A DNA stretch of 6,022 nt, taken from contig CALCUQ010000318.1 of assembly GCA_937906795.1 (NCBI GenBank), positions 1-6,022 of the forward strand, read 5' to 3'. The stretch's first letter is position 1, and each line of letters starts with the position of its first letter. The DNA comes from an uncultured Bacteroidales bacterium (GTDB taxonomy: Bacteria > Bacteroidota > Bacteroidia > Bacteroidales > UBA932). The notes beneath the pieces were generated by a model, which was not told where the DNA came from, did no database searches, and was given only the letters and a program-made list of their open reading frames with translations. This document shows, piece by piece, positions 1-5,953 of this stretch. The position numbers and the translations under genes are program-made.

Positions 1-1
1 C

Positions 2-232
2 TTTATTGATGTTGGAACGATTTTCTGTTTCGGCCAGTTCGATCAGTTCATCGTTGGAGAGTAGCTCATCAATCGAAATGGAGAATAGTTTGGAAATACA
101 TTTCAAGGACTCCAAGTTTGGGTATCCTCGTCCACTTTCCCATTTCGAAACTGCCGTTCTTGAAACAAACAGTTGCTCCGCAAGCTGTTCCTGTGTTAGG
201 TTATTTTGATTTCGCAGTTGCTGCAGCTTTTC
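2..232 (-). pseudogene. XRE-family HTH regulator fragment, N-terminus missing
   Basis: The minus strand is open for 77 codons and runs off the left edge of the window. The translation begins EKLQQLRNQNNLTQEQLAEQ and continues with LFVSRTAVSKWESGRGYPN, the textbook helix-turn-helix of Cro/C1 (XRE) regulators. The recognition helix includes SRTAVSKWE, and the tail SISIDELLSNDELIELAE is typical of these proteins. There is no start codon: the first codon of the frame (230-232) is preceded directly by an in-frame TAA (233-235). Only a few N-terminal residues seem lost, since family members usually start 3-6 residues before the equivalent of EKLQQLR. The wording of the domain is more reminiscent of Firmicutes or Actinobacteria regulators than of Bacteroidales ones (impression from memory, not a search). 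It abuts the broken fabF in a different frame. Target genes are unknown, and whatever follows the HTH lies outside the window. Confidence 0.8.
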
Positions 233-536
233 TTATTTCTCTGTCCTCGTTTTCAAGATCCAGTTTACTGTCTTTAACTGCCTCAATTGAAGCCGCCATT
301 GCAAACTGGGCAAAAAGGTCCATTTTTCTGGCCTCTTTCTTGTCGATTCCAAAATTAACCGGGTCAAAATCCTTTACCTCACAAGCAAATCTGGTCTTAA
401 AAAGTGATGCATCAAACCTTGTAATAGGACAAGCTCCACTAACACCATTGTTAAGGTTAGTAAAATACTCAGGAACAGAATTTCCTAAGGGGTTTACTGT
501 GCCTATTCCGGTAATAACAACTCTTCTTAAATCCAT
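201..536 (-). CDS. fabF: 3-oxoacyl-ACP synthase II (FabF), truncated: first ~100 residues only
   Basis: FabF condenses malonyl-ACP with a growing acyl-ACP in fatty-acid elongation in the cytoplasm. The N-terminus is clear: MDLRRVVITGIGTVNPLGNS, then GVSGACPITRFD, FACEVKDFD and KEARKMDLFAQFAMAAS, as in FabF/KAS II. I start it at the ATG at 534-536; a TTG one codon upstream is also in frame but less likely. Full FabF is about 410-420 residues with a Cys-His-His catalytic triad. Here the match ends near residue 99-100 (NEDRE), and the last 11 residues (IRKAAATAKSK) are the HTH gene read in the wrong frame, ending at TAA 201-203. All three catalytic residues are absent, so this product cannot be an active synthase. 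It lies 17 nt downstream of acpP, the usual acpP-fabF pair. FabF is normally needed for growth, so a true loss would require another copy elsewhere; a misassembly is at least as likely. Confidence 0.85.
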   Translation of the reverse strand: MDLRRVVITGIGTVNPLGNSVPEYFTNLNNGVSGACPITRFDASLFKTRFACEVKDFDPVNFGIDKKEARKMDLFAQFAMAASIEAVKDSKLDLENEDREIRKAAATAKSK

Positions 537-553
537 CAATCTTTGTGTTGTAA

Positions 554-790
554 TTATTTCTTGTTAGCCTCAATATATGAAATTGCGTCACCTACAGTGG
601 CAATGTTCTCTGCAGCCTCATCTGGAATAGAAATCTCAAAAGCTTTCTCAAACTCCATAATAAGCTCTACTGTATCAAGAGAATCTGCTCCAAGATCTTT
701 AGTGAAGCTAGCCTCAGGTGTAACCTCAGATGCATCAACGCCCAATTTATCAACGATGATCTCTTTAACTTTAGATGTAATATCTGCCAT
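554..790 (-). CDS. acpP: Acyl carrier protein
   Basis: The 78-residue, acidic protein carries fatty-acid intermediates on a phosphopantetheine arm in the cytoplasm and presents them to the Fab enzymes. The attachment motif GADSLD is at residues 34-39, with Ser37 as the modified serine. It is followed by the conserved helix II TVELIMEFEKAFEISIPDE, which docks partner enzymes. Length and layout are those of a standard bacterial AcpP (75-80 residues). The start is the ATG at 788-790, giving MADITSKVKEII. The leader is very A/T-rich and shows no Shine-Dalgarno site, as is common in Bacteroidota. It is first in an operon with fabF directly downstream and is divergent from purN. Nothing in this gene is damaged. 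Confidence 0.97.
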   Translation of the reverse strand: MADITSKVKEIIVDKLGVDASEVTPEASFTKDLGADSLDTVELIMEFEKAFEISIPDEAAENIATVGDAISYIEANKK

Positions 791-856
791 AATTTTAAAA
801 AATTAGTTAATAATTAAGTTTATTGATTTTAGTCTTTTTATTCATTTTATAAAACG

Positions 857-864
857 CAAAGATA
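857..864 (-). promoter_or_regulatory. Candidate -7 promoter element for acpP
   Basis: On the minus strand the site reads TATCTTTG, a full match to the Bacteroidota -7 consensus TAnnTTTG. It lies about 66 nt upstream of the acpP start codon, which gives an A/T-rich leader of roughly 60 nt. I see no good TTG/TTTG -33 element at 19-21 nt spacing, so this is a half-supported promoter. Confidence 0.45.
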
Positions 865-906
865 GTCAATTTTTTCAAAAATCATATTTATACGGGAAAA
901 ATGTGT

Positions 907-914
907 TAGATTTG
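907..914 (+). promoter_or_regulatory. Candidate -7 promoter element for purN
   Basis: TAGATTTG matches the Bacteroidota -7 consensus TAnnTTTG and ends 20 nt before the purN ATG, implying a very short leader. No convincing -33 TTTG is present at the right distance. No PurR-like operator or riboswitch structure is visible in the 144-bp intergenic region. Confidence 0.4.
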
Positions 915-934
915 CAGAATAAATACACTTTTAT

Positions 935-1516
935 ATGATAAATATAGCAGTTTTTGCTTCTGGCAATGGCTCAAATGCAGAGAATTTAATCAGGTTTTTC
1001 AATTGTGACTCTTATGCCAAAGTTACACTTGTTGTGTGCAACAAAAAAGATGCACTTGTTGTCAATCGTGCTAAAAACTTGAATATAAACACATATATAA
1101 TGTCTAAGGAACAGCTGTGTGCCCAAAATCCATCTGAGCTGCTAAACCTTATGGAGTCATATAAAATAAATTATATTATCCTTGCAGGGTATCTTCTAAA
1201 AATACCGTTGGCACTTATAAATAAATACACTCACAAAATTATAAACATCCATCCATCACTCCTTCCAAAGTATGGTGGAAAGGGCATGTATGGAATGAAT
1301 GTTCACCGTGCTGTTGTTGATGCCAAAGAGAAAAAAAGCGGTATTACAATCCATTTGATAGACCAGATATATGATAATGGAAAGATATTGTTCCAGGCAT
1401 CGTGCGATATCAACCCAACAGATACTCCAGAAGATGTTGCAAAAAAAATAGGTCTGCTTGAGCAGACCCATTTTCCAAAAGTTGTAAAAGAGTATATTGC
1501 CTCTCAAGAGGATTAA
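935..1516 (+). CDS. purN: Phosphoribosylglycinamide (GAR) formyltransferase
   Basis: This 193-residue cytoplasmic enzyme transfers a formyl group from 10-formyltetrahydrofolate to GAR, an early step of purine synthesis. The phosphate-binding loop ASGNGSN is at residues 8-14. The active-site signature INIHPSLLPKYGGKGMYG gives the catalytic Asn104 and His106, and SGITIHLIDQIYDNGKIL supplies the catalytic Asp147; all three are intact. Length fits PurN (about 190-215), and the MINIAVFASGNGSN start leaves no room for a longer N-terminus. It is divergent from acpP and probably has its own promoter. It converges with the yitT-like gene, whose stop codon overlaps its own. It is not PurU or methionyl-tRNA formyltransferase: it lacks the PurU ACT domain and the Fmt C-terminal domain. 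Confidence 0.95.
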   Translation: MINIAVFASGNGSNAENLIRFFNCDSYAKVTLVVCNKKDALVVNRAKNLNINTYIMSKEQLCAQNPSELLNLMESYKINYIILAGYLLKIPLALINKYTHKIINIHPSLLPKYGGKGMYGMNVHRAVVDAKEKKSGITIHLIDQIYDNGKILFQASCDINPTDTPEDVAKKIGLLEQTHFPKVVKEYIASQED

Positions 1517-2409
1517 ATCCCTTTATTGGTATTTATACTCTTCTTAATCTTTGCCTTAACTTTTTCAAACCCTTCTCCATATACACCCACAACAGAAGAT
1601 ACTGTAAAGAAAGCATTATGGTCAACCTCTTTTATGGCTGCCATAACCTCCTGCAACAGATTCTTTCTTACTACAACCATAAGAATCTTGCTGTCAGATT
1701 TCTTATACCATCCTATTGAATTTATAAGAGTTACCCCCTTGCTCATCTGAAAACAAAGCTTGTCTGCAAGCTCTTCGTACTTGCTGGTTATAATAAGTAA
1801 CTGAACTGCCTGTTTGCTTCCTGTCAGAAGCTGGTCTACTGTTGTAGAGAAGGCAACAGTCATTATGTATCCGTACACTATATCCTGCAGGTTTTTGTCG
1901 GGAAAAAAAAGGATAGAAGAAATTATAAGAAAATCTGATATTACATAAATTCTTCCTGGTGTTATATCTCTGTACTTGTTTATTACAAGTGCTATGATAT
2001 CTATTCCTCCCGTACTTCCTCCTTGAGTAAACACCAATGCAATACCAACGCCACAACAACCGCCTCCTACTATTGCATTTATAAGGGGATCTGTTATTTC
2101 AGATGTCCATGGTATCAATGGAAAGAACTCAAAATAAATGGAACTCACTACAATACTGTATATGGTCTTTGCTCCAAAACCACGCCCCATTATAATGGTT
2201 CCAAGAATCAGCAAAGCTACATTTATTATAAAATAGCTGTATGATACATGCCATCCTAAAGCATAATTCAAGATAGTGGATATACCGGTTATACCACCAC
2301 CAGGTATTTGGTTTGGGATAAGAAATCCTGTCCAGCCAAACACATAAAAGCACAAAGCAAATGTAATTACTATGTACTCTCTAACAAGCTTTAGATTAGA
2401 GTTTTGCAT
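1513..2409 (-). CDS. YitT-family membrane protein (DUF161 region plus C-terminal DUF2179-like domain)
   Basis: This 298-residue inner-membrane protein has a family-typical layout. Several hydrophobic spans lie at about 11-31, 55-75, 82-98, 108-128, 153-170 and 175-193. They are followed by a soluble domain of about 90 residues (about 202-290) ending in FFTVSSVVGVYGEGF, typical of the DUF2179 tail. Glycine-rich motifs IPGGGITGIS (35-44) and GGSTGGIDIIA (130-140) mark the YitT/DUF161 core. The biochemical role of the family is not established; transport has been suggested, and I assign no substrate. The ATG at 2407-2409 lies inside the end of dsbD, so the genes overlap by 14 nt and translation is probably coupled. 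It is the last gene of the minus-strand operon and converges on purN with no terminator between them. The function of this particular protein is unknown. Confidence 0.9.
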   Translation of the reverse strand: MQNSNLKLVREYIVITFALCFYVFGWTGFLIPNQIPGGGITGISTILNYALGWHVSYSYFIINVALLILGTIIMGRGFGAKTIYSIVVSSIYFEFFPLIPWTSEITDPLINAIVGGGCCGVGIALVFTQGGSTGGIDIIALVINKYRDITPGRIYVISDFLIISSILFFPDKNLQDIVYGYIMTVAFSTTVDQLLTGSKQAVQLLIITSKYEELADKLCFQMSKGVTLINSIGWYKKSDSKILMVVVRKNLLQEVMAAIKEVDHNAFFTVSSVVGVYGEGFEKVKAKIKKSINTNKGI

Positions 2410-4396
2410 AAGCCTCTACTGCATTGTTCAAGAATTCTATAAAAGCATCCTTATCAAGATTATACCCTCTTGCCTGCACAATTTCGTTTCCCTGGGCATC
2501 TACAATTATATAATATGGCATTGCATTAACTTTATATTTTTCCATAATAAAGTTAGTGTTGATTTTACCCAATGCCTTTAGCACTTTCCCATTTGGCAGA
2601 GTTACCCAATCCTCCTTGGCAACCTCAGTCTTTACATCTCCATAAAGAGATACAAAAATGAACTTGTTGTTAAGCAACTCCCTAACTTTTGGATCACTGA
2701 AAACTACAGACTCCATCTCTCTGCAATTTACACATGCCGCACCGGTATAATCTATAAACACCGGTTTTTTAGCCTCTTTAGAATACTCTAAGGCCTCTTG
2801 CAAATCAAAGAAACCAGGGATTCCATCTATATGCTTAAGTCCCATTTGAGTAAATTTCTTTGCAGGATAAACATTATTATGGTTATCTCCTGCAGTCTGG
2901 GTGTAAACCACATTCTGTTTTGCCAGATTAAAATCTATACTTTCAACAGGAGGCAAATATCCGCTAAGAGCTTTTAGTGGAGCTCCCCACATACCAGGAA
3001 TCATATAAACCACAAAAGAGAATACCACAATAGCAAGGAATAGTCTCTTCACCGACAAATGATCCTCGGGAGTATCGTGTGCAAATCTTATCTTGCCTAA
3101 CAGATATAGACCCATTAATGAGAAAACAACAATCCAGATAGCCAGATAAACCTCTCTATCCAACAAGTTCCATTGGTAAACCTGGTCTGCAACACTCAGG
3201 AATTTCAATCCTAAAGCAACCTCTATAAAGCCTAACACAACTTTTACAGAGTTAAGCCAACCACCACTTTTTGGCAAGTCCTTTAACAATGACGGTGCAA
3301 ATGCAAACACAGTAAACGGCAATGCAAACGCTGCAGAGAATGCAAGCATTGTTATGATTGGCTCCCAAATTTCACCCTGAGTACTCTTGATAAGGACAGA
3401 ACTTACAATTGGACCTGTACATGAGAATGAAACAAGCACCAAAGTAAGAGCCATAAAGAACACTCCTATAAGACCGCCTTTATCACTCTTTGCATCAGAT
3501 TTATTTACCAGCCAGCTAGGCATTGTTATCTCAAACGCACCAAAGAAACTTGCTGCAAACACCATAAAAATGATAAAGAACAACACATTTGGAATCCAGT
3601 GAGTAGCAAGCCAGTTGAAAATATCCGCTGTTATGGCATCTCCACCCAAGAAATAGGTAAGCATAATGATGACAGCAATTGGAACTGTATATAAAGCTAC
3701 AATTGAAAATCCGTAGAAAGCAGCATACATTTTACCTTTTCCTTTACTGCCAGAATTCTTTAAGAAGAAAGAAACTGTCATAGGAACCATAGGGAACACA
3801 CATGGAGTAAGCAATGCTACAAAACCCCATGCAATAGCCTCCAATATTACAGCCCAAATAGATTTTCCATCCTCAGACACTGCAGCTATAACCTCTTTAT
3901 CCTGTGCAACTTCACTAGAAGCAACATCACCAATAGCTGCTGGAATTGTTACTGTAAGTTCCTGCTCTGTAGGGGGCAAACAGTTTTCATCGTTGCAAGT
4001 CTGCCACTCAATAGTAATCTTTACTTTTGACTGAGATTGCCCCAAAGCCAAGAATTTCTGAGCAACCTGTGCACCATCACCACAAGTTCCTATTTCCATA
4101 TTGAAAGTAGAGTCAAAAGCCTTGTGTGAAGGGGTAAGCAAATAAGGTTCACCTTCTGCCTTTGCTCCATTCTCGCACTCAATTGCAAGATTTGTTGCTA
4201 TAGGGCCACCATTTTCATATGGCCCAAGATCATATATATGCCAATCGCCCTCTATATATGCAGAAAGGACAACCTCATATACATTTTCCGCACTTTTATT
4301 AACCTTTGCACTCCACTCTACAGGGTTTTGAAACTGAGCAAAAGCACCTGTAGCAAATAGCATTAGAGATAATGCTACAAAAAATCTTTTTATCAT
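2396..4396 (-). CDS. dsbD: Thiol:disulfide interchange protein DsbD
   Basis: DsbD moves electrons from cytoplasmic thioredoxin across the inner membrane to periplasmic thiol partners. The 666-residue protein has all three parts. A signal peptide (about 1-20, ending TGAFA) leads to a periplasmic N-terminal domain of about 25-155 with the redox pair Cys134/Cys139 (TCNDENC). A membrane domain of about eight spans (about 183-468) follows, with Cys199 in LTPCVFP and Cys326 in SFSCTGP, matching the intramembrane cysteines of E. coli DsbD. A C-terminal thioredoxin-like domain (about 525-664) has Cys555-Val-Asn-Cys558 in DYTGAACVNCREME and a cis-proline at AMPYY (Pro627). All six family cysteines are present, so it should be active. 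The N-domain has two further cysteines, Cys74 and Cys105, which could form an additional disulfide. It starts 16 nt after the nitroreductase-like gene and overlaps the YitT-like gene. Confidence 0.95.
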   Translation of the reverse strand: MIKRFFVALSLMLFATGAFAQFQNPVEWSAKVNKSAENVYEVVLSAYIEGDWHIYDLGPYENGGPIATNLAIECENGAKAEGEPYLLTPSHKAFDSTFNMEIGTCGDGAQVAQKFLALGQSQSKVKITIEWQTCNDENCLPPTEQELTVTIPAAIGDVASSEVAQDKEVIAAVSEDGKSIWAVILEAIAWGFVALLTPCVFPMVPMTVSFFLKNSGSKGKGKMYAAFYGFSIVALYTVPIAVIIMLTYFLGGDAITADIFNWLATHWIPNVLFFIIFMVFAASFFGAFEITMPSWLVNKSDAKSDKGGLIGVFFMALTLVLVSFSCTGPIVSSVLIKSTQGEIWEPIITMLAFSAAFALPFTVFAFAPSLLKDLPKSGGWLNSVKVVLGFIEVALGLKFLSVADQVYQWNLLDREVYLAIWIVVFSLMGLYLLGKIRFAHDTPEDHLSVKRLFLAIVVFSFVVYMIPGMWGAPLKALSGYLPPVESIDFNLAKQNVVYTQTAGDNHNNVYPAKKFTQMGLKHIDGIPGFFDLQEALEYSKEAKKPVFIDYTGAACVNCREMESVVFSDPKVRELLNNKFIFVSLYGDVKTEVAKEDWVTLPNGKVLKALGKINTNFIMEKYKVNAMPYYIIVDAQGNEIVQARGYNLDKDAFIEFLNNAVEAYAKL

Positions 4397-4412
4397 ATGT
4401 TATATTCTAATA

Positions 4413-5024
4413 TTACCAAACATTATAATGAACTCTCTGGGGATTCCACTTGTCTTTAGGTTGTTCATCTTTGCAAGGATATCCTATAGGAATAAGACAT
4501 AATGGAATATATGGATCTGGGATATTCAATGCAGCCTTAATATTTGCAACTCTGTCTTCATAAGGATATCCGGCAGTCCATACGCCACCAAGTCCATAAG
4601 CCTGGATTGCCAAAAGGATATTTTCTGTAGCAGCACTACAATCAAGATACCACAAATTTGATATTTCCGGATTTCCAAGAACCACTATAGCAGCAGAAGC
4701 GCTGCTCAGCATTTTCCCATATGGAAGCTGTTGGGCCAATTTGACCATAGGCTCTCTGTCCTCAACCACAAAAAACTCCCAAGGTTGTTTATTTTTTGCA
4801 GTAGGAGCCGCCATTCCTGCTTTTATAATTTGCTCCAATGTATCTCTTGAAATCTGCAAAGGTGTACCATTTGCATCAGCTTTATAAGACCTTACACTTT
4901 TTCTAGCAAAAATATTTTCCATAACAGCCTGTGTTTTATCTATTTGTTTACATTCAGGCTCAGAAGTACAACTCTGCAACAATGCAACCATACAACCAGC
5001 CAGCACCAATAAAATTTTTCTCAT
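4413..5024 (-). CDS. Nitroreductase-family flavoprotein with lipoprotein signal
   Basis: The 203-residue protein begins with a lipoprotein signal peptide: MRK, a hydrophobic run, and the lipobox LQSC with Cys19 as the acylated residue. The nitroreductase fold follows: IFARKSVRSY (38-47) with the FMN-contacting basic residues, AGMAAPTAKNKQPWEFFVV (69-87), then SAATENILLAIQAYGLGGVW (130-149), and a C-terminal IPIGYP (178-183). The family binds FMN and usually reduces nitro compounds, quinones or flavins with NAD(P)H in the cytoplasm; the substrate here is unknown. The signal predicts a membrane-anchored, extracytoplasmic protein, which is less common and leaves its electron donor open. It starts 2 nt after the SGNH hydrolase gene and precedes dsbD by 16 nt. 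A weak AAAGG (5035-5039) precedes the ATG. An alternative start at Met35 would drop the signal and keep the domain, but the clean lipobox and tight spacing favour the long form. Confidence 0.9.
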   Translation of the reverse strand: MRKILLVLAGCMVALLQSCTSEPECKQIDKTQAVMENIFARKSVRSYKADANGTPLQISRDTLEQIIKAGMAAPTAKNKQPWEFFVVEDREPMVKLAQQLPYGKMLSSASAAIVVLGNPEISNLWYLDCSAATENILLAIQAYGLGGVWTAGYPYEDRVANIKAALNIPDPYIPLCLIPIGYPCKDEQPKDKWNPQRVHYNVW

Positions 5025-5026
5025 AT

Positions 5027-5695
5027 TTATTTAACCTTTAATGCTTTAAGAATAATCTCCTCCATAATCTCATATCCAGCTACCAAAGGATGGCAACCAT
5101 CTTTAGAAAGTTCTGGGCTCAAACCACCTTCACCATTATCCAATGCAGAATGATAATCCACAAACTGAATCTTTTGTTGTTGTGCAAGAGCCTTTAACAT
5201 CTGGTTCAACTGTTTAACAACAGGTGCAGGTTTCAAATCTTTTCTCCACACAAATCTGTCACATGGAATCACAGAACAAATAATGGGTTTAATTTTATTT
5301 GCCTTAGCAATATCACACATAGATTTTATATTCCCGACAATATTTTCCAAAGAAATAGGGCCACAATTCTCCGCAATATCATTTGTTCCGGCAAGAATAA
5401 CAACTTTTTTAGGTTTTAAATCTACAACGTCTCTCTGGAATCTAGCCAACATCTGATATGTAGTCTGGCCACTGATTCCTCTTGCTGCAAAGTTATGGCT
5501 GCTAAAAAACTCCGGACGGAACTTAAGCCAGTTCTCTGTTATTGAATTACCCATAAAAACTACTCCAGGAGTCTCTGTTATAGCCTCATTTGCTGCTTTA
5601 TACACACCGTATTGAGCCCAATCTTTGCCTTTTTGGGCATTACATACAATTGCCGACAGGCAAATTGCTGCCATAATTACAAATATCTTTCTCAT
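5027..5695 (-). CDS. Secreted SGNH/GDSL-family hydrolase
   Basis: The 222-residue protein has a cleavable signal peptide (about 1-20, ending CNA, with mature Gln21) and a single SGNH hydrolase domain. The four family blocks are intact. Block I is VVFMGNSITENW with nucleophile Ser51. Block II is ARGISGQTT with oxyanion Gly73. Block III is ILAGTNDIAEN with Asn105. Block V is SKDGCHPLVAGY with Asp199 and His202. Such enzymes remove acyl or acetyl esters from lipids, glycans or other envelope components; the substrate cannot be told from the sequence. A cysteine at residue 18 (AIVC) is a poor lipobox because valine sits at -1, so I prefer ordinary secretion. It is the first gene of the operon, with a good promoter upstream, and ends 2 nt before the nitroreductase-like gene. 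A second ATG at 5698-5700 is out of frame and meets a stop at once, so the ATG at 5693-5695 is the start. Confidence 0.92.
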   Translation of the reverse strand: MRKIFVIMAAICLSAIVCNAQKGKDWAQYGVYKAANEAITETPGVVFMGNSITENWLKFRPEFFSSHNFAARGISGQTTYQMLARFQRDVVDLKPKKVVILAGTNDIAENCGPISLENIVGNIKSMCDIAKANKIKPIICSVIPCDRFVWRKDLKPAPVVKQLNQMLKALAQQQKIQFVDYHSALDNGEGGLSPELSKDGCHPLVAGYEIMEEIILKALKVK

Positions 5696-5736
5696 ATCAT
5701 CAATATTTATTTATCTCATTAATGCTGTAAAACTTA

Positions 5737-5767
5737 CAAAGATATTGATTATAAATTAACAGAGCAA
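5737..5767 (-). promoter_or_regulatory. Bacteroidota-type promoter for the SGNH-nitroreductase-dsbD-yitT operon
   Basis: On the minus strand TATCTTTG (5737-5744) matches the -7 consensus TAnnTTTG. A TTG (5765-5767) lies 20 nt upstream, the usual -33 spacing in Bacteroides-type promoters. Transcription would begin near 5730, leaving an A/T-rich leader of about 35 nt. This is the best-supported promoter in the window. No operator is evident. Confidence 0.65.
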
Positions 5768-5775
5768 TACAACAC

Positions 5776-5803
5776 AAAAAAAAGCCTCAGATTTCTCTGA
5801 GGC
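5776..5803 (-). terminator. Intrinsic terminator, copy 1 (minus strand)
   Basis: On the minus strand an 8-bp perfect stem (GCCTCAGA / TCTGAGGC) closes a GAAA tetraloop and is followed by eight Ts. It directly follows a tRNA-like 3' end on the same strand, as the natural terminator of a tRNA gene would. It also insulates the SGNH operon promoter from transcription coming from the right. On the plus strand the downstream tract is only CTTT, so it is unlikely to work in that direction. Confidence 0.85.
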
Positions 5804-5806
5804 CTT

Positions 5807-5835
5807 TGGAGCGGAAAACGAGGCTCGAGCCCGCG
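5807..5835 (-). other. tRNA-Gly-like 3' fragment (T-arm, acceptor strand, CCA), copy 1
   Basis: Read on the minus strand, the T-stem GCGGG / CTCGT pairs (with G-T pairs) around the loop CTCGAGC, followed by TTTCCGC, a discriminator T and CCA. It matches the tRNA-Gly 3' end as I recall it from Bacteroidales. The 5' half of the tRNA is missing, so it should not be called as a tRNA gene. Its identity as Gly is inferred from the acceptor sequence only. Confidence 0.65.
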
Positions 5836-5856
5836 GCTGCGCCGTGGGCATGCTCG
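5826..5856. other. GC-rich hairpin inside repeat copy 1
   Basis: CGAGC (5826-5830) pairs with GCTCG (5852-5856). Inside it CCGCGGC (5831-5837) pairs with GCCGTGG (5841-5847) with one G-T pair, a 3-nt TGC loop, and GCAT unpaired at 5848-5851. The second repeat copy can form the same structure and differs only in the loop (TCC). The role is unknown. Confidence 0.6.
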
Positions 5857-5872
5857 CGCTTATATCTACACC

Positions 5873-5926
5873 TCCCCAGCCCTCCTCAAGGAGGGAGAGG
5901 GGTCGCTCCTTCGAGCCTTACATTAC
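5873..5926. other. Spacer between repeat copies, with GC-rich inverted repeat
   Basis: The 54-bp spacer contains CCCTCC (5880-5885) TCAA GGAGGG (5890-5895), flanked by CCCC (5874-5877) and GGGG (5899-5902), giving a strong interrupted hairpin. Similar CCTCCTCAAGGAGGG-type sequences are common intergenic repeats in Bacteroidota (from memory). I see no coding capacity. Confidence 0.6.
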
Positions 5927-5953
5927 AAAAAAAGCCTCAGATTTCTCTGAGGC
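5927..5953 (-). terminator. Intrinsic terminator, copy 2 (minus strand)
   Basis: It has the same 8-bp stem and GAAA loop as the first copy, at 5934-5953, followed on the minus strand by seven Ts. There is no complete gene upstream of it within the window. Confidence 0.8.

Larger units (their letters stand above)
5777..5872 (-). repeat. tRNA-3'-end/terminator repeat, copy 1
   Basis: This 96-bp unit recurs at 5927-6022 with three substitutions (5818, 5820 and 5839 in copy 1). On the minus strand it contains CGCGGGCTCGAGCCTCG, then TTTTCCGCTCCA at 5807-5818. This resembles the T-arm, acceptor strand and CCA of bacterial tRNA-Gly(GCC). The terminator follows. The T-loop reads CTCGAGC instead of the usual TTCGAGT or TTCGAAT. 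No D-arm, anticodon arm or 5' acceptor strand (GCGGAA) is found in the upstream 80 nt, so this is not a functional tRNA. In place of the tRNA body there is a GC-rich stem-loop and then ATATAAGCGC. Confidence 0.85.

Noticed and set aside
201..232. A functional fusion of FabF to an HTH regulator
   Set aside because: The two reading frames differ; FabF stops at 201-203 and the HTH frame has a TAA at 233-235, so no single protein spans the join.
118..567. Plus-strand open frame of 149 codons
   Set aside because: It is the antisense shadow of fabF and the HTH fragment; its translation is low-complexity Ser/Leu-rich and matches no family I know.
791..934. Riboswitch or purine operator between acpP and purN
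   Set aside because: The stretch is short and A/T-rich with no paired structure or conserved aptamer pattern that I can see.
1703..2059. Minus-strand open frame of 118 codons inside the YitT-like gene
   Set aside because: It is an alternate-frame shadow of a well-supported membrane protein gene; the translation has no recognisable domain.
5027..5695. SGNH hydrolase as a lipoprotein through Cys18
   Set aside because: Valine at the -1 position of AIVC does not fit a lipobox, while CNA before Gln21 is a good signal peptidase I site.
5807..5885. Complete tRNA-Gly gene on the minus strand
   Set aside because: The T-arm and CCA are present, but no D-arm, anticodon arm or matching 5' acceptor strand is found in the upstream 80 nt.
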